This document shows positions 39,180 to 46,575 of a DNA stretch of 56,674 nucleotides, in pieces. The stretch covers positions 1 through 56,674 of the IMG/VR virus record IMGVR_UViG_3300037826_000110. The stretch is one strand, 5' to 3'. Under the pieces are notes generated by a model that did not search any database, was not told the DNA's origin, and worked only from the letters and a program-made list of their open reading frames with translations. This DNA is from a virus. Position 1 is the stretch's first letter. The number at the start of each line of letters is the position of its first letter. The position numbers were made by a program, and so were the translations under genes.

Positions 39180-39299
39180 GTGCTTACAACGTAGTAAGCA
39201 CCTATCAAGTGTGTAACGGCACACGCTAGGTAGTCGCCGGGATAGCGGCGGTCGATTCTGCTCATGCGATACGACCCCCGCACCCTGCGGGGATTTTTT
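39180..39299 (+). ncRNA. Compact structured small RNA or attenuating leader
   Basis: About 120 bases with successive hairpins: GTGCTTAC/GTAAGCAC (8 pairs, loop AACGTA), GTGTG/CACAC, CGCCG/CGGCG, GTCG/CGAC, and a terminator. It starts at the promoter's expected start point and ends in T6, with no credible ORF. It could be a free small RNA (for example a copy-number regulator) or the attenuated leader of the rep operon. Confidence 0.6.
39276..39299 (+). terminator. Intrinsic terminator before the HTH/rep genes
   Basis: CCCCGCA (39276-39282), loop CCC, TGCGGGG (39286-39292), then ATTTTTT. It lies between the rightward promoter and the first rightward gene, so that gene needs read-through or another start. 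Confidence 0.85.
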
Positions 39300-39329
39300 A
39301 ATCACTAGATACCAACAAAAGGAGGTCGT

Positions 39330-39599
39330 ATGGGCATAGCTATCATCCGGGAGGATTTTCAGATGAAAGACACCAACCTAGTTACGGTTAGCGATGCCGC
39401 AGAGAAAACCGGTTACACAGGAGCATTCATTAGACTTATAGCAAATCAGGGCCGAATCAAGGCCAAGAAGTTTGGCTATATGTGGCAAATCGACCTTGAT
39501 GACCTTCTCTCTTACAAAGAGAAGATGGATCAATTAGGTAAGGAAAAACATGCGCTACGCTACGACGGCGACGACGAACCCGCAAACGAAACAGGATAA
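39330..39599 (+). CDS. Small HTH protein (excisionase/MerR-like fold)
   Basis: An 89-aa frame. Two starts have good ribosome binding sites: ATG 39330 (AAAGGAGGTCGT) and ATG 39363 (GGAGG, 8 bases before), the latter giving 78 aa. The core reads LVTVSDAAEKTGYTGAFIRLI then KKFGYMWQIDLDDLLSYKEK, the winged-helix excisionase/HTH_17 pattern. It is first in the rightward plasmid operon and may regulate rep or the divergent promoters. Confidence 0.7.
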   Translation: MGIAIIREDFQMKDTNLVTVSDAAEKTGYTGAFIRLIANQGRIKAKKFGYMWQIDLDDLLSYKEKMDQLGKEKHALRYDGDDEPANETG

Positions 39600-39694
39600 G
39601 AAGCAGGGCAACACAAGATAGGAATCGAGGAGACAACTAACCAATAGCAAAGGGAGGAGCATTAGCCCGCCTTGGCGACGGAAGTGAGGATATT

Positions 39695-41143
39695 ATGAAA
39701 ATCACAGAAGCAACACCGCAGCAAAGAAACAACGCTCCCTTTGTGACGCATATGACTGCCAGGAACATCGGCAAGGGGTACGCCGAGACCCTAATACTAA
39801 TCGCCTACTATCTCCCGGACGGCGACGTCCTAGAGGGAACTAGCGAAGAATTCGGTGCAGTCTTCGACATTCACGAACGCAGCTTCAGGAATCATGTCAA
39901 GGCCCTATCACGAGCCGGATGCCTACTTTACACGAAACCAGAATACGGGCTATACAAAATCATAAGAATTTCACAGACAGAAGAGGAACTAAACACCCTC
40001 GTCGATTGCTGGAATTTCATTCCAGATGAGATCAAAAAGCGCGATGCGTTGGATTTTGTCACGTCTGCTTTCCTGTCGAAATGGAAAGAATTTTCCGAAA
40101 GTGGGGGGGAATGGAAAGAATTTTCCACCTTAGAGGAAGAGGCACCGGAAGCAAAACGGAAAGAATTTTCCGAAACTCCGCAAAATGGAAGAAATTTTCC
40201 AAGTTCAGACGAAGAGGAGCAAGGCGAGGAATGGAAAGAATTTTCCGAAAGTGGGGGAGAATGGAAAGAATTTTCCAACTCGGATGGCGAAAGACGGAAA
40301 GAATTTTCCGTAACCCCCATTGAACGGAAAAAAATTTCCGAAAGTGGGGGGAAACGGAAAGAATTTTCCGAAAGCGATCCCCCTGTTGTTGTTATTAATC
40401 ATGATCATGTCTTTGAGAGACAATTTTCTAAAGATAAAAAACAACAACAGCAAGCATCTGAGCCACAAAACGGCGATTCAGCGCAGGGGTTTGCGTCGAA
40501 CGATTTTTCCGAACGTCAAAAGCTTGCCTTGAATGCTCTGCGTTCCGTGCGTGTGGGTCGCAATGCACAGCGTGAATTCATACGCGACCATGATCCGCAG
40601 CGCATCCTAGACGTCGTTGCGGCGGCGAAGGTTGACGCAACCGTCAAAAACAAAGCGGGGTATGTGTGCAAGGCCCTCCGCGAAGGGTGGGAGATCGCGG
40701 TGCCGAAATCCGAGCCCGAGAAACGTCAGGAAAAATGGGCCGGATGGGAACAACAAAACGCCCAAGCCACCGCGCGCCTGCATCAAGCGGTCGCCGCTGC
40801 CGCCGAGCAATCCGGTAACGGCAACGGGGGCGAATCTGCCAAGATCTGGCGCGGCGTCCTGGGTGAACTGGAGCTCCAGATGACCCGCGCGACCTTCGAC
40901 ACCTGGCTGCGGGATACAAACTGCCTGGGTCGGGAGGATAACGGCGACGGTGAGACGCTGATCATCGGCGTGAAGAACGGCTACGCCGTGGAATGGCTAG
41001 AACATCGGCTGTACACCGTCATCCAACGCACACTCCACCGCGTCGTGGGGCAGCACACAGAGGCGCGCTTCGTTGTCTGGGATGAGGAAGCGCAGGAAGT
41101 CACAGAGCCGGCCTTGGAGCCGGTCACAGGAGGAGTAGGGTGA
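39695..41143 (+). CDS. Replication initiator: winged helix, iteron-encoding region, DnaA domain I-like C-terminus
   Basis: A 482-aa protein. Residues ~20-100 form a winged helix (AETLILIAYYLPDGDVLEG, FDIHERSFRNHVKALSRAG) as in phage/plasmid initiators. Residues ~128-226 are a repetitive WKEFSESGGE-type linker whose DNA is a set of iterons. Residues ~380-465 resemble DnaA domain I (KIWRGVLGELELQMTRATFD, LIIGVKNGYAVEWLEHRLY). DnaA domain I recruits the replicative helicase, so this protein probably binds its own gene and loads host DnaB. No phage polymerase or helicase was found in the genome. Confidence 0.75.
   Translation: MKITEATPQQRNNAPFVTHMTARNIGKGYAETLILIAYYLPDGDVLEGTSEEFGAVFDIHERSFRNHVKALSRAGCLLYTKPEYGLYKIIRISQTEEELNTLVDCWNFIPDEIKKRDALDFVTSAFLSKWKEFSESGGEWKEFSTLEEEAPEAKRKEFSETPQNGRNFPSSDEEEQGEEWKEFSESGGEWKEFSNSDGERRKEFSVTPIERKKISESGGKRKEFSESDPPVVVINHDHVFERQFSKDKKQQQQASEPQNGDSAQGFASNDFSERQKLALNALRSVRVGRNAQREFIRDHDPQRILDVVAAAKVDATVKNKAGYVCKALREGWEIAVPKSEPEKRQEKWAGWEQQNAQATARLHQAVAAAAEQSGNGNGGESAKIWRGVLGELELQMTRATFDTWLRDTNCLGREDNGDGETLIIGVKNGYAVEWLEHRLYTVIQRTLHRVVGQHTEARFVVWDEEAQEVTEPALEPVTGGVG
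40083..40369 (+). repeat. Nine iterons inside the rep gene (candidate replication origin)
   Basis: Copies of GGAAAGAATTTTCC begin at 40083, 40113, 40158, 40187 (variant), 40233, 40263, 40296, 40326 (variant) and 40356. Spacing is mostly 29-33 bases or about 45, roughly whole helical turns. An AT-rich stretch follows (40384-40455). Iterons within the initiator gene followed by AT-rich DNA mirror the lambda ori inside gene O. Confidence 0.75.
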
Positions 41144-41388
41144 CAGAAGAAAACGCAACATACAAGATCAAGGGCGAACAGATCATCGACTACACGGTGC
41201 TCCAGTTACCGCACTGCGCCACGTGCGACCAAAAGCTGATCCTGGAGCCCGTGAGTCACGCGCCGCACTTCGCATCCATCGAGGCGCGTTGCCCGGAATG
41301 CGGGAAGGCGTTTACCGTGATGGTCATCGCGGATACGCTGGCCACGGTGATGGGACGGCTCAAGGTGCTGACGGAATCGGAAGGCTAG
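41140..41388 (+). CDS. Small zinc-ribbon protein
   Basis: An 82-aa protein starting at GTG 41140, overlapping the rep stop as GTGA, with AGGAGTAGG upstream. Cys pairs CATCDQK and CPECGKAF form one zinc ribbon. It is translationally coupled to the initiator and probably assists replication or transcription. Confidence 0.65.
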   Translation: MTEENATYKIKGEQIIDYTVLQLPHCATCDQKLILEPVSHAPHFASIEARCPECGKAFTVMVIADTLATVMGRLKVLTESEG

Positions 41389-41394
41389 CATGAC

Positions 41395-41754
41395 ATGCCC
41401 CAGACCCCGCAACGCCGCGCGCGCTATCCCGCCGACTGGCGCATCATCGCCACCAGCGTCAAGGACCAAGCCGCCTGGTGCTGCGAGCACTGCGGACGGC
41501 CCCACGATCCTCTCAACGGTCACCCGCTCACCGTCCACCACCTGGACAACACGCCAGAGAACAACCAGTGGTACAACCTGGTGGCGTTGTGCCTGCCGTG
41601 CCATGCCAAGATCGCGGCGCATTACACACCGGGGCAGCGGACGTTTGATTTCTACGAGCCCCCGGCATGGATGGCCGAGCGGGGTCTGGTACGCGGGGCG
41701 CGGCAGATGGCGTTTTGGTTTTATGGACCTGGGGAATTATTTCCCAGGAAATAA
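41395..41754 (+). CDS. HNH endonuclease
   Basis: A 119-aa protein with WCCEHCGRP, LTVHHLDNTPENNQWYNLV and ALCLPCHAKI, the complete HNH signature with its structural zinc cysteines. The end (LFPRK) is encoded by a palindrome copy. HNH enzymes often lie near phage terminase genes; here it sits in the plasmid operon, so a homing or plasmid-processing nick is also possible. Confidence 0.85.
   Translation: MPQTPQRRARYPADWRIIATSVKDQAAWCCEHCGRPHDPLNGHPLTVHHLDNTPENNQWYNLVALCLPCHAKIAAHYTPGQRTFDFYEPPAWMAERGLVRGARQMAFWFYGPGELFPRK
41738..41753. repeat. Dispersed palindrome, copy 7 of 9
   Basis: TATTTCCCAGGAAATA, centre CA, with ATT/AAT flanks on both sides. It overlaps the last codons of the HNH gene, 25 bases before the ParM start. 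Confidence 0.85.
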
Positions 41755-41777
41755 TCACACAACACGGAGGAATTGAG

Positions 41778-42749
41778 ATGCAATTAGGCATAGACTTAGG
41801 TTACAACGAAGTAAAATCGGTATCGGACAAGGAACACCAGCGCTTCCCAGCGGTCATAGGCACGCCAGAGGAAGCCTCGTTCTCACTGAACGGCGATCAG
41901 AGCATGATCTTGCTCAAGCCGGCGCACGTCTCTCTGGGGATGGGGGCCGTGATGCACTCGCGTTTCAATAATCGCCGCGAGTCACGGAACTGGATTGAGA
42001 CGGCCGACTATCACCACCTGTTCTGTGGCGCGCTCACACAGCACACCACAGCCACACAGATCAGTGTGGACCTGGTGACCGGCTTACCCATCGCCTTCTA
42101 CGGCGATAAGGGACGTCTGGCCGGGATCTTGACCGGAGAGCACAGCGTCCAGGTCCAGGGGCGCACGGCGCAGCTCTTTAGGGTCAATCACGTGCGCGTG
42201 ATCCCGCAGCCGTTCGGAAGCTTGCTCAGCGTAGTTCTGGATGGCCGGGGGCAGATCGTGGACAATGACCTGGCCCTATCGCGGGTGGGCGTGATCGACG
42301 TCGGAGGCAAGACCACCAACCTCCTCAGCGTCCACAAGCTGACGGAGCTGGACCGTGAGTCCACCAGCGTCAGCGCTGGGGGGTGGCGCTTAGTGCGTGC
42401 AGTTCGGCAGTGGCTGGCGGCCAACAAGCCCGGCCTCGACGAAATGCGCGATCACGAACTGGCTGAGGCAATCAAGGTGCAGCGCATTAACTGCGCTGGC
42501 GAGCCGGTGAGCGAATTTCCGAGCATCGTCAGCGGCTACGCCGATAGCCTGGCTCAAGAAATCATCGCCACCGCCACACAACTGTGGAACGGTGGGGCGC
42601 TCCTGGACAAGATCCTGGTCACCGGGGGCGGAGCCCTATTACTGGGGGAGGCTATCCGCACCCGCTGGCCACGGGCGGAGATTGTTCCGTCGCCGGTATA
42701 CGCGAATGCCATCGGCTATCACCGCCTGGCTAAGCGGTTGTACGGGTAG
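41778..42749 (+). CDS. parM: ParM/Alp-type actin-like ATPase
   Basis: ATG 41778 (MQLGIDLGYNEVKSV) has GGAGG 7 bases upstream; the longer frame is rejected. The 323-aa product has phosphate 1 (GIDLGYNEVKS), phosphate 2 (GVIDVGGKTTNLLSV) and the adenosine motif (ILVTGGGALLLGEAI) of actin-fold ATPases. ParM filaments push plasmid copies apart by binding ParR-parC complexes. The candidate parC repeats and ParR follow directly. Confidence 0.85.
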   Translation: MQLGIDLGYNEVKSVSDKEHQRFPAVIGTPEEASFSLNGDQSMILLKPAHVSLGMGAVMHSRFNNRRESRNWIETADYHHLFCGALTQHTTATQISVDLVTGLPIAFYGDKGRLAGILTGEHSVQVQGRTAQLFRVNHVRVIPQPFGSLLSVVLDGRGQIVDNDLALSRVGVIDVGGKTTNLLSVHKLTELDRESTSVSAGGWRLVRAVRQWLAANKPGLDEMRDHELAEAIKVQRINCAGEPVSEFPSIVSGYADSLAQEIIATATQLWNGGALLDKILVTGGGALLLGEAIRTRWPRAEIVPSPVYANAIGYHRLAKRLYG

Positions 42750-42758
42750 CATGGCTAC

Positions 42759-42815
42759 GCTATCCGTTATTAAAAATTAATAACGGATAGCCGCCAGTAT
42801 TAAAAATTAATAACG
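42759..42815. repeat. Candidate parC centromere/operator repeats
   Basis: GCTATCCGTTATTAA (42759-42773), spacer AAA and TTAATAACGGATAGC form a perfect 15-base inverted repeat. A second copy of its core, TATTAAAAATTAATAACG, ends exactly at the ATG of the ParR-like gene. Repeats next to a ribbon-helix-helix gene are the usual ParR binding site. Confidence 0.75.
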
Positions 42816-43085
42816 ATGGTTACCAGAAAGAGCTTGGCCTTGGATAGCGCAGCGGATGCCGATATCCTGAAGTGGTTGGAGGCGCAGGATAATCAAAGTC
42901 GGGCAATCCGGGCCGCAATCCGGGCCTATATGAAAATGGAGAAAGACGTGACGCTCCAGGACGTGTACGAGGTCCTGGTGGAATTGCGGGAAAATGTGAG
43001 CCGTGGGGAATTTGTACCGCGCGACGGCGAGGCTACCGACGAAGATCCGGAGCTCGCCAACGCCCTGGATACCCTGGGGCTATAG
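42816..43085 (+). CDS. parR: ParR-like ribbon-helix-helix protein
   Basis: An 89-aa protein: KSLALDSAADADILKWLEAQ then SRAIRAAIRAYMKME, the beta-strand/helix/helix of RHH DNA-binding proteins, plus an acidic C-terminal tail that could contact ParM. No ribosome binding site precedes the ATG, which abuts the repeats; the message may be leaderless or translated by coupling. Order parM-repeats-parR supports a type II partition locus. Confidence 0.75.
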   Translation: MVTRKSLALDSAADADILKWLEAQDNQSRAIRAAIRAYMKMEKDVTLQDVYEVLVELRENVSRGEFVPRDGEATDEDPELANALDTLGL

Positions 43086-43095
43086 GAGGAGAGTA

Positions 43096-43587
43096 ATGTT
43101 TAGGAAGGCGGGAACGTTTTTGCTGGCAATTATTTGCCTAGTCGCCGTGGTCATCTGGGGCGGCGTCGCCCTGATGGACAAGCAGACCGAGTATCTCTAT
43201 GCTCGGTCGCAACTGGAGACCGCGTCCCTGGCCCACACGGCCGTCAAGGGACAAGCGGGCGTCTCCATGATACTGGGCCTGGTCCTGATCGCCGTGTTGA
43301 CGGGCTTGGGCCTAGGCGTGTATTTCTACTGGCGCAATTGGCAGGAGAAGCGCAACCGCCAAGCGCGCCGGCGCGTTGCGCAATCACAACCGCAGTGGCT
43401 CCCTGGTCCCCATGCGTACTGGGGGCAGGAACGACAGCCGCCGCAGGTGGGAATTAGCGACCTGGTGCAGTTGGAGATCCTGCGGATGCTGCGCGATCGG
43501 CAGCCACAGCCACCACCACAGCAGGCTCTGATCCTGGAAGAGGATGAGGAACCAGAGCCGTTGACGCTGCCCCCAAACTGGCATTAG
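43096..43587 (+). CDS. Two-helix membrane protein
   Basis: ATG 43096 (MFRKAGTFLLAIICLVAVV) with AGGAGGAGAGTA upstream gives 163 aa. Transmembrane helices lie at ~6-25 and ~57-78, followed by a basic then Pro/Gln-rich cytoplasmic tail. It precedes the lipoprotein and FtsK-like genes, with which it may form a membrane complex. No known family. Confidence 0.65.
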   Translation: MFRKAGTFLLAIICLVAVVIWGGVALMDKQTEYLYARSQLETASLAHTAVKGQAGVSMILGLVLIAVLTGLGLGVYFYWRNWQEKRNRQARRRVAQSQPQWLPGPHAYWGQERQPPQVGISDLVQLEILRMLRDRQPQPPPQQALILEEDEEPEPLTLPPNWH

Positions 43588-43620
43588 GAATTTCACCCTC
43601 ACTACCAGAAGGAGGAGGGG

Positions 43621-44679
43621 ATGCTTAGAATATTATCGTATATTTTCGTAGTAGGCGGCATTATCGCCGGGCTAGTAGCTTGTGGCGCGGCCTCGTCACA
43701 ATGGCCCCAGGCTACCCGCAGCGATTTCGACATCCTGGCGGAGGCACAGCAGATCCGCGAGGATGAGCAGTTCAACATCCTCTCCCGGGCTAGGGAGATC
43801 GAAATGCAGTTCACGGCTACGGCCGAGGCTGCCCGCGCCACCACCACCGCCGAGGCCTACCGCGTGTGGGCCGAGCAGGCTAAGGCCGAGGCGACTGCAA
43901 CGGCTGTCGCTGCCCAGATCCGGGCCACGGCCACTGCCGAGGCCAACTACATCCGCGCGACCGCCACCACTGAGGCTGTGCGCGCCACGGCGACCGCGGA
44001 GGCCGTGCTATTTGCGCAACAGGCTACTGTCACCGCGCAACAGTGGATGGAACGCGCCACGGCGACGGCGGAGGCGCAACGCCTTAATGCGATAGCTACC
44101 ACCTCCGCCATTTACGCTCAATCCACGGCGACGGCGGTGGAGGTGCGCAAACGCGAGTTGCAACTAGAACGGGAGGAGAATATGAACCAGGTCCGGGCTA
44201 TGATCCCCTACGGTATCATCATTCTATCAGCAGGCGTAATCCTGTGGGGGGCGGTGCGTTTGATCATGGCCGTTGAGTTGCGGGTGCGTGCGATTCCCCG
44301 TGATGAGCGCGGGGATGCGCCGGTGATGATGCTCTCCTTCCGGGGCGCCACGTATGCCTACGACCCGGATCGGGGATTCGGGCCGGTGACCATGTTCACC
44401 GCCGAGGGAGCCGCGCAACCGGCGATGGCACGTGAGGAGATCCAAGAGCGTGTCACCGCCAGGGACCAAACCGTGGACCTGGTACATCGGGGATTCGAGG
44501 GGCAAGGGGGCCGACGTCGGCGGGTGACAGCACAGCAGGCGGGGGAGCTGATGGCGCAGCCGGCCTTGCCCGGCCCGGTGCACGTCGTGCCTCCGGAGCA
44601 GGTGGGGCGTTGGCTTAAGGATGTTGAGCCGCAGGCTATGGCTCAATTAGTGGAGGGGGAGGTATTGAATGATAAATAA
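43621..44679 (+). CDS. Lipobox protein with ATAEA repeats and a central membrane helix
   Basis: A 352-aa protein with AAGGAGGAGGGG before the ATG. The N-terminus ends in a lipobox (LVAC-G, ~residue 21). Residues ~60-175 are repeated ATAEA/RATATAEA units forming an alpha-helical stalk. A second membrane helix (YGIIILSAGVILWGAVRLI) spans ~195-215, and a cytoplasmic C-terminal part follows (~135 aa). Ala-Thr-Ala-Glu repeats are common in Chloroflexota surface proteins. It may anchor the FtsK-like ATPase. Confidence 0.65.
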   Translation: MLRILSYIFVVGGIIAGLVACGAASSQWPQATRSDFDILAEAQQIREDEQFNILSRAREIEMQFTATAEAARATTTAEAYRVWAEQAKAEATATAVAAQIRATATAEANYIRATATTEAVRATATAEAVLFAQQATVTAQQWMERATATAEAQRLNAIATTSAIYAQSTATAVEVRKRELQLEREENMNQVRAMIPYGIIILSAGVILWGAVRLIMAVELRVRAIPRDERGDAPVMMLSFRGATYAYDPDRGFGPVTMFTAEGAAQPAMAREEIQERVTARDQTVDLVHRGFEGQGGRRRRVTAQQAGELMAQPALPGPVHVVPPEQVGRWLKDVEPQAMAQLVEGEVLNDK

Positions 44680-45946
44680 GCGAAGGATTATGGAAGCCAC
44701 CGCGGTGGCGCAGCGGGTACCGGAAGTTTTACGGGGTCGGGGATTGACCCCGGCGTTTCAGGACTGGCCACTCACCGAACACAACGGGCTCCTATGGCTG
44801 TTCGGGGTGCTGGATTTGCAGCACATCGAAAAGCTGGAGCGCTACACGGACGCCAGCCTGCTGCATCACATCAGCACCGTGCTGGGCGGTCTCCCCGTGT
44901 TTCTCTCCAATACCTCCGGCTTACGCTACGCTATTCTCCTCTCCCATCCTCCGCAGCTCCCCGACCGTATCGACTACCCCGGCCTCAAGCGGGGGCTGGC
45001 TCAACTGGGGCGCAAGTGCACCGGGGGCGGTGTCGCGGTACCGTGGGAGGAAATACGCCATCTTCTGGTAGCCGGGATGACGGGCGCGGGGAAGTCCAAC
45101 TTCCTGCGCCTGATCGCCTACCAGGGGCTTGCCGAGGGGCATCGGTTGCTCCTGGCGGACATGGACGGCGCCACCTTCCCTATGCTGGCCGGGCACGAGG
45201 CGCTGCTGGAGCCGTTGGCGCGTGATCCACAGGGGATGCTAGAGATCGTCGAGCGCGCCTTGGGGGAGTGCGATCATCGCGCTGAGTTGTACGCGCAGGT
45301 GCCCGGTTTCCCCGACAATCTACCGGAGTATAATGAACTGGTGGTCAAGGCCGGGGTCGCGCCCCTGCCGCGTTTGCTGGTGGTCTTGGATGAGTTCAAT
45401 TCCGCCGTGACCTCGGCGGGTGGTGCGCGGGGCACGCTGGCCAGTGCAGCCGCCGAGCTGGGATGGCGCGGGCGGAAATTCGGCATCAACCTGGTTTTTG
45501 CCGCGCAGGATTTCTCTAAGTCTGTGGTGGGCCGGGTGCGTGATCAGGTCGGGGCCGCGATCTGTTTCCGGGTGCGCAGCCGTGAGACGGCACGCGCCAT
45601 GCGCTGTGAGCAGGCGGCCAAGATTGCCCCGGGGCGGCCGGGTCTGGCGGTTACGGATCGCTGGGGACCGATGCAAGCGTATTTTCTGGATAAGTCACTC
45701 TTGATCCAGGCGGGGCGGTCCCGGGCGGAGAGTGGATTGAGCGAGGCGGAGCGCGTGATGGTCCGTTGGGCGATGGCGAATAACGAGGGTTATCTCCCTA
45801 CGCGCGTAATCCGTGAGCAATTGGGAGCCGGGTATCGGGAGGCGCGCAGTCTGGCGGAGGATTGGGAGCTGCGGGGGTGGCTGGCCAAGGACGCGGGGGC
45901 CAGGAACACGCGGCAGGTGACGGCGAAGTTGGAGGCGTTGGTGTGA
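44669..45946 (+). CDS. FtsK/TraB-type DNA translocase ATPase
   Basis: A 425-aa protein overlapping the previous gene by 11 bases. Walker A GMTGAGKS (~137-144), Walker B LLVVLDEF (~240) and an AAQD-type sensor (LVFAAQDFSKSVVG) mark the FtsK/HerA family. The C-terminal ~80 residues are a winged helix, like the DNA-reading gamma domain. It has no membrane helix of its own; the two membrane proteins before it may supply one. It could serve plasmid segregation or TraB-like conjugation. Confidence 0.8.
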   Translation: MINKRRIMEATAVAQRVPEVLRGRGLTPAFQDWPLTEHNGLLWLFGVLDLQHIEKLERYTDASLLHHISTVLGGLPVFLSNTSGLRYAILLSHPPQLPDRIDYPGLKRGLAQLGRKCTGGGVAVPWEEIRHLLVAGMTGAGKSNFLRLIAYQGLAEGHRLLLADMDGATFPMLAGHEALLEPLARDPQGMLEIVERALGECDHRAELYAQVPGFPDNLPEYNELVVKAGVAPLPRLLVVLDEFNSAVTSAGGARGTLASAAAELGWRGRKFGINLVFAAQDFSKSVVGRVRDQVGAAICFRVRSRETARAMRCEQAAKIAPGRPGLAVTDRWGPMQAYFLDKSLLIQAGRSRAESGLSEAERVMVRWAMANNEGYLPTRVIREQLGAGYREARSLAEDWELRGWLAKDAGARNTRQVTAKLEALV

Positions 45947-45964
45947 TGGGTGTTGGACGTAGAG

Positions 45965-45994
45965 AGCCCCCCGCTGGATCACCAGCGGGGGGCT
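45965..45994. terminator. Bidirectional terminator between convergent operons
   Basis: AGCCCCCCGCTGG, loop ATCA, CCAGCGGGGGGCT: a perfect 13-base stem followed by TATTATTT. It separates the rightward FtsK-like gene from the leftward gene at 46015. Confidence 0.85.
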
Positions 45995-45997
45995 TAT

Positions 45998-46013
45998 TAT
46001 TTCCTGGGAAATA
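45998..46013. repeat. Dispersed palindrome, copy 8 of 9
   Basis: TATTTCCTGGGAAATA, centre TG, with ATT/AAT flanks on both sides. It lies directly beside the bidirectional terminator, after the stop of the gene at 46015. Confidence 0.85.
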
Positions 46014-46014
46014 A

Positions 46015-46575
46015 TTACCAGGATACAGCGTCGTATTTCCACTCCAAGATATCGTTTACCGTCTCGGCATCCGCTGGAACCGGGCAACGTACCCGTGAGG
46101 GCCTGATAGACGCCAAAGTATATCCCAGCCGCTTATCAATCTCAACAATAGTCCCGATCATTAAAGGGCGATTGTTGGATGTGCGATCCACAGAATAGGA
46201 CCGCCCCACAATCAGATCGCCCTCCGCGAAGGGCTCTTTGGGATCAGTGCAAACTGGCGTCTCTGGCGCTGCGAGTCCCAGCGCCTCTTCAATCATATTG
46301 GCGCTGAGCGAGGAAACATTATGGAAACGGCGTGTATTGGGGTGGAAGCTTGATGCTGCAAGCTTCCCCTTTCCCCTGCTTCTATACCAATGCTCCAGAA
46401 TACCGACCACGCATCCATCAGGATCCAGCACCTGAACAGCATAGTGCCCACTGGTAGGCGGATCAACGCGCTCCCCCTCCATATAACCAGCCTGCGAGTT
46501 AACATCGCGGCAAGAATACGCACCGCGATATTGATCGGAGACCTTCTTCGTTGCATTCCAAATTTTGCTAATCAT
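46015..46575 (-). CDS. Unknown 186-aa protein
   Basis: ATG 46575 (MISKIWNATKKVSDQYRG) with GAAGGAGTTTGAG upstream, overlapping the previous stop. It is mixed alpha/beta with a Gly-rich strand region (HYAVQVLDPDGCVVGILEHW) and GDLIVGRSYSVDRTSNNRPL. No family is recognised. It lies directly after the anti-CRISPR-like gene; whether it also acts against defence systems is unknown. Confidence 0.55.
   Translation of the reverse strand: MISKIWNATKKVSDQYRGAYSCRDVNSQAGYMEGERVDPPTSGHYAVQVLDPDGCVVGILEHWYRSRGKGKLAASSFHPNTRRFHNVSSLSANMIEEALGLAAPETPVCTDPKEPFAEGDLIVGRSYSVDRTSNNRPLMIGTIVEIDKRLGYTLASIRPSRVRCPVPADAETVNDILEWKYDAVSW

Noticed and set aside
38940-39194. An 84-codon plus-strand GTG frame with AGGAGG upstream
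   Set aside because: It covers the leftward leader, both divergent promoters and a palindrome copy; its apparent RBS is the complement of the leftward anti-RBS segment and the protein is low-complexity.
39264-39308. 14-codon ATG frame overlapping the terminator before the HTH gene (leader peptide)
   Set aside because: No ribosome binding site and no run of regulatory codons; the region is better explained as RNA structure.
40083-40369. Regular repeats that could be taken for a CRISPR array
   Set aside because: They lie inside an open reading frame, units are 14 bases, 'spacers' are themselves similar, and no cas gene is present.
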